From Diploptera punctata (taxonomy: Eukaryota > Arthropoda > Insecta > Blattodea > Blaberidae), in assembly GCA_030220185.1 (NCBI GenBank), contig JASPKZ010003419.1, forward strand, positions 689,501-753,500: a stretch of 64,000 bases of DNA. The letters are read 5' to 3'. The notes below the pieces were generated by a model. That model searched no databases. It had not been told where the DNA came from and saw nothing but the letters and a program-made list of their open reading frames with translations. The translations under genes and the position numbers were made by a program. Within the stretch, counting starts at the first letter, position 1, and the number at the start of each line of letters is the position of its first letter. Positions 9,180 to 20,414 of this stretch are shown here, in pieces.

Positions 9180-9885
9180 TCCAAGGTTATTTTCAGTTTC
9201 AACTAGATTGGAACGGTGAACATCTGTGAAAAATCTTCAAAAATATTTTCATAAGAACCTCGATAGCTTCATTCCTTCGAAAGTAACTCGTAAACAAATA
9301 ATATATTATGATGCGAGGTTGGGAAGTGGTTTTTACAGAATCGAGCAAAAATGTTTAAAAACCGGGCGATAGCGAGGTTTTTAATTTCCGAGATTCTGTA
9401 AAACACTTCACAAACGTGCGTTGTACATTTTTTTTCGCGATGGTGTTTTCAAAATAATAAATAACAGTAAAATATAACATCTTCGTTTAAAACATTTGCG
9501 TTCATTATAAACAATTGACTAACGTTAACAGTGTGGGCAATGTTTATTAGTTGAAACAACAGGAGGCCTTGAGAACAATTGTTGATAACATGGCCGCAAG
9601 TACGTATTTATTGTTTTATATTGTTTCAAATAAAGTTCAGTTCATTTAAAATGCAGTGATTTGTTTCGTATTATGTATATTAACACTTCCTTTTGGATAT
9701 ATTTTGTTTATACATTGTACGTAGTATACATAGAGGGCAGTTGTTTTACTTCCCGCACGTGGCTGTACATGTAATATTACAGTACAGATATATAGGTTGG
9801 CAATGTAGGAAGTTGGTCGCCATTGCTGTAAGTACTACAAAACGCACTATCGCGCAAAAAACTTGTTTTTATTCAATGTGCCCCA
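9180..9885. other. Intronic sequence with an imperfect inverted repeat
   Basis: GAAGTGGTTTTTACAGAATC near 9330 is inverted as GATTCTGTAAAACACTTCAC near 9402, giving a hairpin of about 85 nt. The remainder shows no family or coding frame that I recognise. Confidence 0.5.
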
Positions 9886-10175
9886 GGTTGTAATTTCGAC
9901 ATTTCTGGTGTTCTCTCCTGGCATTGGCGTAATTACAACCCACTTCTGAGGTTGGGGCGCCCGGAAGGCGGAGTTACGTTACCCCAATGATATGATGGGC
10001 GATAAATGATAATGAAGCGCCAGGAGAGTTCTTAACCTAAACTTAATCTAAATTCCAGACCATGGACAACCACAGGAATAATTCGCTTCAAGGAAAAATT
10101 CCCATGGTTTGACCGGGAATCGAACCCGGTACCTCATGAACTGTAGTCTTAAAACATTCAGTATGAATTCATAAA
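9886..10175 (-). mobile_element. SINE-2 copy in gene 1 intron
   Basis: The reverse complement carries a tRNA-like B box (GGTTCGATTCCCGGTCAAAC), then CCTGTGGTTGTCCATGGTCT, then GCGCTTCATTATCATTTATC and GTAACGTAACTCCGCCTTCC. The best + strand copy is 46714-47013. Confidence 0.75.
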
Positions 10176-10379
10176 TAAGTTCTGAATAACATAACTTTTC
10201 TCAAGAATTATGGTACTGTTGATATCGATTCGTCTGTCGGACCCCCTTGGTGCTTTTCGGTAGGAGTAGGCTACGTGCCGGCACCGGGCATAATTTTCTC
10301 CCTTCTCTTCACCATCATCCCTCATACAACACACTTTATACTACACAAACACACTCCTCTCTGTACACAATACAAGAAT

Positions 10380-10610
10380 ACATCTATCCGTCTTCGGGTT
10401 TTTACAGCTGCTGCCGTCTTCCCGTGCCAAACATCCAAAACCTACGATCTTGGGCACCTTCAATGCTTAGCCCTCTTGCTTGCATTAATGGCTTCATGTC
10501 TTCCTTCCATGTTAACTTTGGTCTCCCTCTTTTCTTCTTTCTGTTCGGAAGCCATTGATACAGTTGCTTTGGCCAATTTTGAATCCTGCCGATGATGGGA
10601 CAAGTCCCGA
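10380..10610 (-). pseudogene. LINE-P 3' ORF fragment
   Basis: It matches 45005-45230 in the same orientation: CTTCGGGTTTTTACAGCTGC, then a C-terminal domain with SKKKRxRPxLTWK-like reading on the minus strand. It lies close upstream of gene 1 exon 2. The plus-strand frames here are its antisense. Confidence 0.6.
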
Positions 10611-10949
10611 AAGCACTACACTTAAATAATTAATTAAGTTGAGGAGACGGACCTTTCAGGTTAATATTTCATATTTTTATTTTGAATAATACCTCAACGG
10701 AACACATCATGAATATTATGAAAGTTGATTAATTTAATAGTGAAAAACAACAAATATAATACTTGGTTCACTATTGCTCTGAAGAATTATTGATATTTTG
10801 AACCCAAATTACAATAAAACCAGGATTCCGAATTTTTGGACTTGGTGCACTTTTGTTCTAAATCACTCATATATTGTTTGTAACACAAGTTTTTTTTATC
10901 CGTCCTGCTGACTCACTTAAGACAGAGTTAAATTGAATCTTATTTACAG

Positions 10950-12449
10950 ATGTTCCTGATTCTACAAGTCTGCTCAGTGTTGGCAACTACAAGCACGACT
11001 GCAGGACAAACACCTGCAGTGGCACCAACCTACACTGACTATTCTTCCCTGTGGACCAGGCTCTACGGAACACCAGGCCAGACAATTCAATCCCAGGCTT
11101 ATTCGTCTCCAGTGCCGGCCAGCAAGGCACCTACCTATGTCTTCCCATCCTACTCGTCTCCGTCATTCCCCCAAAACCAAGTCTACAGTTACTCCCAGCT
11201 AGTCCCGTCAATCCAATCCCTCTATCAACAACCTTCCCACAACTACACCCAAAACACATCTGCAACACAAACCGTGTCTTATCCAGGACTGCAGAATTAT
11301 TATTCTTCGCCTTTCAACAGTTACCCATCCTGGGCGTCAATTTATTCAAACCTCCAGCCTCAATCAAGCGCCTCTGTCAACACTCAATCGACGGCGAATA
11401 AAAACAACGCTTTGCAATTGGCTTCGCCAACGTACGCTTTTCAAAATGGCTTATATGCTCAAAATCTATATGGACAAAACGGTTTAAGTGGGCAGAGCAC
11501 ACAAAATGGCTTGGGTTTATATGGACAAAATAATCTATTTTCACAAAATCAACAGTACGTTTATCCCGGCTTTCCTTTGTCATCGTACAACCAACCGTAT
11601 CTTCAATCAAGCTTGCCACAATCACAAACTTCTAATCTCTTTGGATTCAATCAACCAACTGCGCAAACTCCAGCGCCTGTAAAGGAAATCAGCAGCAATG
11701 TTCCAGAAATGAAAGAAGCTGAAAAATACACAAAACCACAGACAGATTATTCTGAAACAAGCAACAAATACAAAGATGATGATGAATACGATGATAATGA
11801 TGATTCGTATCGTACAAAATCATCAGGAAACTACAATAACGCACAATACAAGAATCACAAACCAACATATGATGACGAAGAAGACGATGAGGCAAGCGAA
11901 GACGTCCACAAAAATGCGTATGATTATTCCGAAGACAGAGAAAGAACGAAATACAACCGACCTTCAGTCGATGATGATTACGACGAATCATCGCCAACAC
12001 ATTATCACACAAAGGACTGCAAATCATCCCCCTCCAGTTCTTCAAGCAACTATTCTCCCAAATACTCAAATGATGATGAAGCAGGAATCAACAATTTTGC
12101 AAGACAATTCAAAGCTTTTACTAAATCAAGCGACTTCACTGCAGAATCAAGCAACCAAAAGAAGGTAAATGAGAATTACAAGACACCAAAACGTCTAAAA
12201 ATGGCATATAACCAAGATAGCTACATGTCTTCATCCAACATTAAGAATTCAGATATACCAAAAACCTTCCATCATTACGTTTACAAAGCCCCCAAATACA
12301 CATACGATAAGACAATCGATTATTTTCCAAACAAACAAATGAAGGCTACATCTGAGAAAATGCACATGTCTTCGTCACCAAAATACGGAGATTCTGTTGG
12401 CCATCATTCCATAACAGCAACGGTCACAACAATAAAGAAATATAGATAG
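10950..12449 (+). CDS. Gene 1, second coding exon: secreted Tyr/Ser/Gln/Asn-rich structural-type protein
   Basis: The exon starts after the 3' splice site TTATTTACAG (ends 10949) and stops at TAG 12447-12449. With exon 1 the protein is 504 aa. Residues 1-17 form a signal peptide (MITLQMFLILQVCSVLA). Residues ~20-160 are rich in Pro, Ser, Gln and Tyr with repeated YSSP. Residues ~170-205 repeat GLYxQN/LYGQN. Residues ~275-350 hold acidic clusters (YKDDDEYDDNDD, YDDEEDDEASED, VDDDYDESS), and the rest is basic and Tyr-rich. Only one Cys lies outside the signal peptide (~362). No chitin-binding R&R motif is seen. Composition suggests an extracellular cuticle or matrix protein; the family is not recognised. 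A start at 10950 alone is possible but gives a weaker signal peptide. Confidence 0.75.
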   Translation: MFLILQVCSVLATTSTTAGQTPAVAPTYTDYSSLWTRLYGTPGQTIQSQAYSSPVPASKAPTYVFPSYSSPSFPQNQVYSYSQLVPSIQSLYQQPSHNYTQNTSATQTVSYPGLQNYYSSPFNSYPSWASIYSNLQPQSSASVNTQSTANKNNALQLASPTYAFQNGLYAQNLYGQNGLSGQSTQNGLGLYGQNNLFSQNQQYVYPGFPLSSYNQPYLQSSLPQSQTSNLFGFNQPTAQTPAPVKEISSNVPEMKEAEKYTKPQTDYSETSNKYKDDDEYDDNDDSYRTKSSGNYNNAQYKNHKPTYDDEEDDEASEDVHKNAYDYSEDRERTKYNRPSVDDDYDESSPTHYHTKDCKSSPSSSSSNYSPKYSNDDEAGINNFARQFKAFTKSSDFTAESSNQKKVNENYKTPKRLKMAYNQDSYMSSSNIKNSDIPKTFHHYVYKAPKYTYDKTIDYFPNKQMKATSEKMHMSSSPKYGDSVGHHSITATVTTIKKYR

Positions 12450-12600
12450 TCATTTGTTTCATAAATGCTCGTGTAAATGCATGTATGACTGTATTTTAAT
12501 TTAGTACAAAGCAGAGCCTAACAGATAGTTTCCCATTGTTTCTTTTTGTCCTGAAGATTCGAATCACTTGCCATTCATCTCTCTGTGTTTAAAACGTCAC
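12450..12600 (+). other. Gene 1 3' UTR region
   Basis: No canonical AATAAA occurs soon after the stop. The nearest, in GAATAAATATT, is at about 13457, so the poly(A) site is unresolved. Confidence 0.4.
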
Positions 12601-12720
12601 CAAGCGAATTGGCTCAAGCGATAGCGTTTCAGACTCGTATTCGGGAAGTCCCAGGTTCAAAGCCCGGTTCCTACCAACCTAACAGAATTTTAATGTTCTG
12701 GTTTTTATCAATTTTCAAGA
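12601..12720 (+). repeat. tRNA-like SINE head fragment
   Basis: GCGAATTGGCTCAAGCGATAGCG (A-box-like) and CCAGGTTCAAAGCCCGG (B-box-like) are spaced as in a tRNA head. No other copy is found in the window. Confidence 0.45.
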
Positions 12721-14850
12721 AAAATTGTGGATTGTAATTTCATTACCATCATATTCGCCATAATATCAATCAAATAGACCTAAATTAAAAAATATAAACA
12801 GACGCTATATTACCTTAGATGTTAAAAGTGTAAATGGATAAAAAAAAAGAAGTTATTCCTAGACTTAAGCTGCTTATAAGTGTCTCAGCATAAATATTGT
12901 AGACCAGTGAATCGCTGCTGAAGTCTCTCTCGATTTCTAACCCTGCAGGGTGAGTTGGGACGTCATATTTATGTTTATTATAGCATAAAACGAAGTCTAA
13001 CAATAATAATCTAAAAGAGCAGAAAACTTTCTAAAGTAACATTCCCTTTTAATATATCTAGCGGTATTGGCATCAATGCTATCCTTAATGGTATGATTTT
13101 GAATTAGCAATTTAAGGTGGTAAGGAAACAATGAGACAACATAGTTGGCCATGTATGTTCTGACGCTTTGTTTTTGGTAGATTTCAAATGTTTATCTAGA
13201 AACAATAGATTTCGACAAAGACTGGCATTTGTTTTAACCGCATCACTTCTTACCAACATTAATCAAACAAATATTATACACTTTGAGTAAACGTGGTAAA
13301 TTTGTGATAGTTATAGCATACAACAACCAAGGAGATTGCTTGGAGATCAAAGACTTTCATTGTGTTTTCACTAGTTGATCGTGAATAAATATTTTCAATT
13401 TTTAATCTTTAATTGTAGTACCTACACGCGCCTGTAGGAAATAGCACCTTTTTAGAATAAATATTATCTAGAACTTAGAAAAAATATTTTATTCTACTTT
13501 CGGTGGTGAATTTCTGTTTTTTACAATTTTTCTTCATTATTTCTAGCTGCTTCTTCCGTATTCTCATTTACTTACGCCTTGGTGCTTACAATCCGTGAAC
13601 GGTCTTGGGCTCCTAATAAATTTAGTTTAAGTCCTTCGGTGTCCTTTTTTCCTCCGATCTTGTTTCTGAATTTCCATCAGATCATTATCAAAGCCTTCCA
13701 GCCATCTTGAATAAGGGTGTTCTCTAAGTCTCCCTCCTCCTGAATTTCCTATAAATAGCCCTAATTTCCACACGCACCTACATTCTTATGTTCCAACTAT
13801 TAGAGTCTTCTTGCCTTCATTTTCTGGACCAGTTCACGTTTACCATACAATATCCTTAGTTCCTGATTAGTTTTTGCCTTTCCAGTAACCTTTGATAATT
13901 TATAGCTCCATAAATTATTTTTATTATTATCCTTTCCCATAACTTAAGTCACTTATGTGCTCAGTCAGTCTTTAAGTAACAAATTTTTCATCCAACTAAT
14001 ATATTATCACTTTCTCATAAAATATATCATTCATAATCTTCTCAAAGACTGGTCCTTCACTGCACACTCAGCATTCTTCATTCCTCTCTGTTCTGCTTTT
14101 CTCTTCTTGTATGCATATGATCCATTTATCTTTAAGTTGCTAGTATCTTATGCTTTCTTCTTCCCTGGGCATTTATTTTTTTAAATGTATCCTTCTTTGG
14201 TGCCTTTAATATAATATATAGGCCTAGTTTTAACAAATGTGTGCTTGCATGGCTGTATTGAATATACAAGATGTCAGCATTTAAATTGATTTCAAAATAG
14301 ACTTTCACAATGTTACATTTCTGTTCACTTTTCCAAGCTTTATTTTTTTACGAGCTTCGTTAACAATGGATTGTGTTCCCGCTTCACTGCTTTCTTTTCC
14401 AATAACAACATAATTATCTTTCTTACTAACATCTCTGACATTCTTAACAATGCTATCTTCTCTTCTTTTCTCTCGATCTTCTTATTTTTATATTTGTTCA
14501 ACAATGTAATATTATATTTTGAAATTATAATTTTTAACAGAAGCATAAATGCAGTTTAGTCGGAAGTATTAACAATGGCTGTAATACAAACATTTTAAAC
14601 GCTAAAAACGTTACAAATATTCATGCATTTGGATAATCTGTGTTGGCTAAATGTATTTTATAATGTTTTGTATGTATGTTTTGTATAAATACATTTCATA
14701 ACATATTTGTATGGAAATAATTTTCCTAAAAATCCCATATTCCAATATTCCATATCATGTTTTAATTATTTCTTTTAAATTTGGAAATAATGGTCCATGG
14801 ACAACTGACGAATTCATCTTTCGAACATTCGCTCGGGACCCTAATTCAGA
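12721..14850. other. AT-rich intergenic DNA without recognised genes
   Basis: Short frames of 60-80 codons on both strands are Ser/Leu/Phe- or Lys-rich and show no motif. Nothing else could be supported. Confidence 0.5.
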
Positions 14851-14858
14851 AATTAATT

Positions 14859-14942
14859 AGCTGTTGTTGTTTTACGACGTACTAGACGACACTTCAAGAC
14901 CATCAACGTCTACGTAAAACGTCATAAAACAACAACAGCACA
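14859..14942. repeat. Inverted repeat
   Basis: GCTGTTGTTGTTTTACGACG is inverted as CGTCATAAAACAACAACAGC, with partial pairing of the interior (ACGT/GTCTAC elements). Arm length is about 30 bp. Confidence 0.75.
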
Positions 14943-15124
14943 TAATAATGCCGCTGATGATGGAATTTAACTTCCGAAAGGCCTACAGTTAACATTTTAA
15001 CACAGTTGAGGTCGATGGCATCTGCTAACAGGTATATATTTTAAATTTTATCAAATAACAAAATGGTATGAGTAGGACAAGGATTTTAATTCAGTCACAA
15101 TTAAGACTGTAATATAGTATAATT

Positions 15125-15378
15125 AGAAGTAAGACTTCTGACTGTTTTTTGTCTAGGTTTGACACACAAACGGTTGAATAATATAATGAGAAGTTAGACT
15201 TCTGACTGTCTTTTGTCTAGGTTTCACACACAAACAGTTGAATAATATAATGAGAACTTACACTTCTGACTGTCTTTTGTCTTGGTTTCACGCAGAAACA
15301 GTTCAATACTATAAGAAGTTAGACTTCTGATTACATTTTGTCTTGGTTTCACACAGAAACAGTTGAATAATATATACT
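15125..15378. repeat. 64-bp minisatellite, four copies
   Basis: ACTTCTGACTG-type anchors occur at 15134, 15198, 15262 and 15323 (periods 64, 64, 61). Each unit also has TTTTGTCTxGGTTTCACAC and AACAGTTGAATAATATA. Confidence 0.85.
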
Positions 15379-15424
15379 GTGTTGCAATCTTAACTTCTAG
15401 TGCATCAAAATCCTTGCCCTGGTT

Positions 15425-15562
15425 ATGAGAATCTCTATCTATTGGTACTATTATTGTAATTTATTGTATTTAAATGTAACATACGTTTGTCCTGGTGAGT
15501 GGAAGAGAAGGTCACATGGCCGTAACTCCACCAGGCTAAATAAATCTATTCTATTCTATTCC
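15425..15562 (+). mobile_element. LINE-I 3' terminus
   Basis: GTTTGTCCTGGTGAGTGGAA followed by CACCAGGCTAAATAAATCTA and a (CTATT)n tail. The same terminus ends the elements at 56635 (+) and 31292 (-). The self-complementary CCTGGTG/CACCAGG brackets it. Confidence 0.7.
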
Positions 15563-15639
15563 AGTTTCATGCTTCTACGATTTTTTAAACAAAAGTCACA
15601 TGTGACAGCAACAAAAGTACAAAGATAAAGCGCTGGAAC

Positions 15640-16510
15640 AATTTTCACACTTCCAGTATTTGGGCTGTGACATAACTTATGAAAAAGAACACACATAAAT
15701 AAGAAAATTCAGAAATTTCAACATATTTGTGGAAAAATCAGACGAACGCTAAGGAACAAAGTAAGAAAGGAAACGCAGCTAAGATATTATTCAACGATGG
15801 CACTACCAAGGGCGATGTATGGAAGTGAGGCCTGGGTACTGAAGGAAAAAAAAAAAGTAAAATTCAGGCAGCGAAAATGAGATTCCTACGGGCTGTGAAA
15901 GGTTGTACAAGAGAATAACATATTCCATCCATAGTAATTCTGCCCGAGGGCAGGTCTTTCACTGCAATCATAGCATTTTCTTGTTATGCTAGCAGCTTTA
16001 CTAGGGAATTATAGGTGTGGTAGCTTCCCGTTGCTTTCCACACCGGTGAAGGATGATGACGATGATGATGATAAGGATGATGATGATGATGGCCATATGA
16101 TTTCGGGGACCGTTTGGGCCTTAAAGTTTTCCAGACATTTGTCTTACAGGTGAGGAAAACCCCCGATAAAAACCTCACCCAGAAAAAAACTGCCCCGATC
16201 GGGGATAGAATCCGGGCCCGCTGCGTGACAAGGCAGCACGCTACCTCGAGACCACAGCGGTGGACTAGAACATATTATAAATGAGAATATTAGAGAGGAA
16301 CTAAAAATACAACCACTTCTTCAACAAATAGAAGAACACAGGAACAATTTGATCGAACATCTGCAAAGAATGACAGAGGATAGGATTCCAAAGATGGCAC
16401 TGATGTATAATCCTGGAGGACGAAGATCGGTAGGAAGACCAAGAAAGCGCTGGGCTGAACAGATGTGAGATCGGAACAGGAAAAGACCTAATCCGTGACG
16501 TTTGATAACG
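15640..16510 (+). pseudogene. LINE-D RT C-terminal region, split by SINE-1
   Basis: Bases 15640-15924 read a decayed QLRYYSTMALPRAMYGSEAW block and KMRFLRAVKGCTRE. Bases 16269-16480 continue with NENIREELKIQPLLQQIEEH, MTEDRIPKMALMYNPGGR and SVGRPRKRWAEQM before a TGA. It ends in a GATGAT-type tail. SINE-1 at 15925-16268 splits it. Confidence 0.75.
15925..16268 (-). mobile_element. SINE-1 copy 2, inserted in LINE-D with 8-bp duplication
   Basis: Full-length minus-strand copy. AACATATT at 15917-15924 is repeated at 16269-16276, and removing the SINE plus one repeat joins the two LINE-D parts. Head and body are as in copy 1. Confidence 0.85.
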
Positions 16511-16519
16511 ATGATGATA

Positions 16520-16837
16520 ATGATAAAGTTACATGTGTTCGAAACCCACTAGGTGTTATATGGGAACCTGTATAATATAATATATGACACAAAAGAGTGA
16601 GGGAACATCTGGTTCATAAAAATCACGAACATAAACAGTGTAGCGTATAATTTGTGTCTCATTGTATTGTAAGTTATGAAACTGACTTCTCCTTTCATGG
16701 TCCATCACGCATCTCCGCATTCCACACGTACGTGCCTTCCTTGTACAAGATATAGACTCATTTTTCGACATATTTCTGTTAGCGAACCCGAATGAATTAA
16801 GAAATTGAAGTAGTTCTCATGAAACTAACAAAATAAC
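16520..16837. other. No recognised feature
   Basis: No family match or convincing frame was found. Confidence 0.4.
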
Positions 16838-17070
16838 TTACTGTCACTATCGAACCCGTAGGTTCATGGCCGCGCGAACACAGGCTGTCCACATATCCTG
16901 AGCTAACATGTTCCAATCATTCCCTGTATAATCTACTGCCCTCAAATTATGGTTAAGTAATTCTCCCATCTCATTTTTGGTCTGCCTACTAGGCGCTTTC
17001 CCTCTGATTTTCCTACAAGAAGCTTCCATTCCTTTCTTTCATTCCCCATTCGTCCCACTTGCTCTGTCTA
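16838..17070 (-). pseudogene. LINE-A 3' end, 5'-truncated
   Basis: The minus strand reads RKIRGKAPSRQTKNEMGELL and AAMNLRVR followed by the short 3' UTR. It abuts the 3' tail of the next LINE-A copy in the same orientation. Confidence 0.75.
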
Positions 17071-17072
17071 TC

Positions 17073-17750
17073 GTACTTACTTACTCACTGGCACTATCGA
17101 ACCCGTAGGTTCATGGCCGCGCGGACATAAGCTCTCCATACATCCCTATCCTGAGCTAATGCTTTCCAATAATTCCCTGTATAATCTACTTTCCTCAAAT
17201 CTTAGTGATATTCTCCCACCTCATTCTTGGTCTACCAACTGGGTGTTTTCCTTCTGGCTTTCCTACAAGAAACCTCCAAGCACGTCTTTCATTCCCCATA
17301 CGTGCAACATGTCCTGCCCATCGCAGTCTACGAGACTTAACTGTTCTTATTATATCTGGCTTCCTGTAAAGACCATGTAGTTCATTGTTATGTAGTCTTC
17401 TTCGTCCACCTGTCTGTTCATCTCTCTTTGGTCCAAAAATTTTTCTCATCATCATCATCTTCAAGGTATGGTCCTGTTGGCCCGTTCCGCTCCCTGGTGC
17501 ACTACATGCTGCAGGTGCAGGTCGTCTTTCCAACGATGTTTTGGTCTTCCTACATTTCTTCGGCCTAGAGGCCTATAATGAAGCAGCTGTTTTGATAAAC
17601 GATTATTTGGCATTCTGTGTATAAATTTTTCTAAGAACTTTATTCTGAAAAACTCGTAATCTCCTTTCCTCCCTTAAAGTAAGAGTCCATGTTTCGCATC
17701 CATATAATATAACTGGTAGAATAATAGTTTTATATATTTTCAGTTTTAAC
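17073..17750 (-). pseudogene. LINE-A 3' region with internal insertion
   Basis: The minus strand from about 17750 down reads ILPVILYGCETW, then after the insertion KIFGPKRDEQTGGRRR, RLRWAGHVARM and KHPVGRPRMRWEN, then AAMNLRVR and the 3' tail TAAGTAAGTA. It is interrupted at 17447-17622. Confidence 0.8.
17447..17622 (-). mobile_element. LINE 3' fragment nested in LINE-A, 10-bp duplication
   Basis: AAATTTTTCT at 17437-17446 is repeated at 17623-17632. The inserted 176 bp has a (GATGAT)n tail on the minus strand followed upstream by a decayed C-terminal frame (GRPKTSLERRPAPAACSA-like). Confidence 0.75.
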
Positions 17751-17774
17751 GTTTTTGAATCGTAGCCTAAGATA

Positions 17775-18190
17775 ATTAAATCTTCTAATTATATCTGATT
17801 TCCTATAAAGATTGTGTAGATTTTATGTCATGCAGTCTTCTCCATATGACTGCATGTTCCTATGAACTTTATTCTCAAATACTCTTAAGATTTTTCTCTC
17901 CCATTAAAATAAGAGTCATTGTTTCGCATCCATATAATAAATCTGGGAGAATAACAGTTTTATATATCTTCAGTTTATTGTTTTATTAGAGAATTTTGGA
18001 TGGCAAGAGTCCATGTAATGTATAATAGCATGCATTTCCAGAATGTTTAATTTCTGTGTACATCTCATTCCTATTTGTGATTATTGTTCCTAGGTATTTG
18101 AATTCAGCCACTTCTTCAAAATTTCCTTCGTCTGTCAATAAGTGCTCATTTCTATTATGTAATGTATTTCTACGTGTCAACAAATATTTA
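17775..18190 (-). pseudogene. LINE-A middle region, heavily mutated
   Basis: The minus strand contains MLTRRNTLHN, GNFEEVAEFKYLGTIITNRN and a damaged GCETMTLILM-like block. It connects directly to the 5'-region block at 18193-18500 with internal RT sequence missing. Confidence 0.7.
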
Positions 18191-18192
18191 GC

Positions 18193-18500
18193 TTTTTACC
18201 TGTGTTTGAGCTTTTGGCTTGGATTCGCTCAACTAATCTCCGCCCGAAGAATCGAATGGGGACTATTTTACCTCCGGAAAATTTTACCCCAGTGAGACCC
18301 TTTTCCGCGTTTCTTGACCGTTGTATTCTTACAGCGAAAAATAGTCACTCTTTCCACCAAGGTACTTTTTTTGTCTGGCTTGTCGTATTCGATTTGCCCG
18401 GGATTTGTAACCCTTTCGGCAGCAATGCTACCACCGCATAGCTCTAGGGGTTATTTAAGCACACAAGCCACTCCACCACGATACGGTAAAGATATTATGG
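18193..18500 (-). repeat. LINE-A-associated 5' region
   Basis: Second copy of the block described at 2215-2535, here in the same orientation as the adjoining LINE-A. Confidence 0.6.
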
Positions 18501-19475
18501 AGGGTCATTCTCATGAAAATATTTATTTATTTTATTTTATTAATTGATTTATTTTTATTAATTGATTTATTTTTGCAAATATTCGTCTTTTCTACTTGTT
18601 GACAGTCAAAATGACCGACAAAATATATATATGGGCATTTTAAATTAGTGAAGAATGAAATAATGCCTTAAAATAATTAGAATGAGTTATGCATCAACCG
18701 GCTATGAGCCATTATGTATGTTTCTAGAAAAATACGGTTGAAGTTTAAGTCAATCTTCACTATTTATTGTAGCGCCAAATAACAATACTGGATATTGCAA
18801 GTTATTTTCCTTGTTTGACAGTTATGCATCAACAATCTAAGGGCGGGAACATTTGGCGCTTAGCTGCATGAAGCTAAATTTACATTAGCATTTATGAAGA
18901 TCTGGTCTCATAGCTGTTTGTTGCAAAACACACAACCTCTAATAGGACTGATGGTGTTTACATTTTCTTTAATAATAAAGTTATATTTAAAGATTTGGTG
19001 CTAAAAGTGTGCGTACACTTACTTCATGAGGCAGTGCAACAGATGGAAAGTTTTTTTAATGGCACTTAGCAGGTTGATGCATAACATCGACCAATTAAAA
19101 ATGTGCGCCACTTTGGAAGGAGTTGGCGAATTAGACCTGAAGTAATATTTGCAATATATGACGTGAGGACGACAAAGAAAGAGAAGAAGAGAACTACAAT
19201 ACGGAGGATAGGAAATTAGAGAAAACTGGAAGAAAACAACATGACTGTAGTTCTTTAGTTCTTCGTTAGGACTGGGCGGATAGAATGCCCTCAGCACCCC
19301 GACCTAAAAAATCTATTGCGCTATCCCAGTATAATATGTTTGATCAAAATTAAAGTAAAGGTGTGATATGAGTTGAAAGTCCTCTTCCGTATCTGACGCA
19401 CCAGGTTGTTGTGTCCTCCCATTGGCCACTTCTGCACTTTTTTTTTTTTTTTAGTTTGCGCAGTATCCGCATAAC
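18501..19475. other. AT-rich DNA, no recognised gene
   Basis: It begins with (TTTATTAATTGATTTA)-type simple sequence. GCATCAAC and TTTGGCGC motifs recur, but no element could be assigned. Confidence 0.45.
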
Positions 19476-19745
19476 GGACTCTTTTTACACACTTAATATT
19501 AACTTGACCTCTATCTGTCTATCTATGTAACGGAATGTTTAAACACGATTTTCACCCACTTAAAAACATTGGATCGACTTGAAACTTTGTATACTTGTAA
19601 AGGACCAATGACAATACAATAATTTCATATTTTTTTCTAAGATCCTGGCCAGGATCACCAGGACATAAAATAAATAAAAACCGGTATAATAGGTTGCAGA
19701 CTTATCGACTTTTTAGTCCATCGTTGTAACAAATTAATATTATAT

Positions 19746-19836
19746 CCTCTGGTAGCTCAGTTGGTAGAGCGGTGGAATGTAGTGGTATATAATTTCAGTA
19801 ATCCATAGGTCCTTGGTTCAAATCTGGCCCGGAGGA
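19746..19836 (+). tRNA. tRNA-Tyr-like gene (GTA) with 18-nt intron
   Basis: Acceptor CCTCTGG/CCGGAGG, D arm GCTCAGTTGGTAGAGC, anticodon region GTGGA-ATGTAG-intron-A-TCCAT with anticodon GTA. The intron is 19783-19800, at the canonical position after base 37. TTTTT follows at 19837. The T stem CTTGG/CTGGC has a C-C mismatch and wobble pairs, so function is uncertain. Confidence 0.6.
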
Positions 19837-20414
19837 TTTTTTAGAAGAGTATTACTTTTAGCTCATACTACAATAGTATCGAATTTAAAGATATTTACAT
19901 TTTTATCTTATTCTGTAAAATATTAATGACAATTTTGTAAACTTCCCACATTGTAATTTATCCAAAAAATATGAGAAGGATACGATTAACTGTAACTATT
20001 TATCTATAATAAAATATTCAAAAATATTTTAATAATTTTAGATAATAATAATTTTAAAAATATATAAAATTATATTCGTGCCTAGATACTAAAAATATCG
20101 TAAGCAATTAAATTTTCATGGGATTCCGGTTTTTATGGCAATCAATTAAACTAAAAATTAAAAAATAAATAATAGTTTAAAAACTGAAACAACACGCTTT
20201 ATTAGAAAACCAAACTAAAACATAAAAAATAAATAATAGTTTAAAAAAAACTAAAACAACACGCTTTATTTGAAAACCGATCTATAAAATGAAAAATAAT
20301 TTTAATTTCTAACACGCTTGGAATAAAATGAAAGTGGTCTACAACAAAAATCATCTCCAACACATCTAGAATAAAACTAGAGTTATCTACAAAAAAAATA
20401 ATTTTACCTTCAAA

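Noticed and set aside
11377..12168. Opposite- and alternate-frame ORFs over gene 1 exon 2, including a Met/Thr-rich one
   Set aside because: Shadows of the gene 1 coding frame, produced by GATGATGA codon runs.
15984..16178. 64-codon minus-strand His-rich frame
   Set aside because: CATCATCAT simple sequence within SINE-1.
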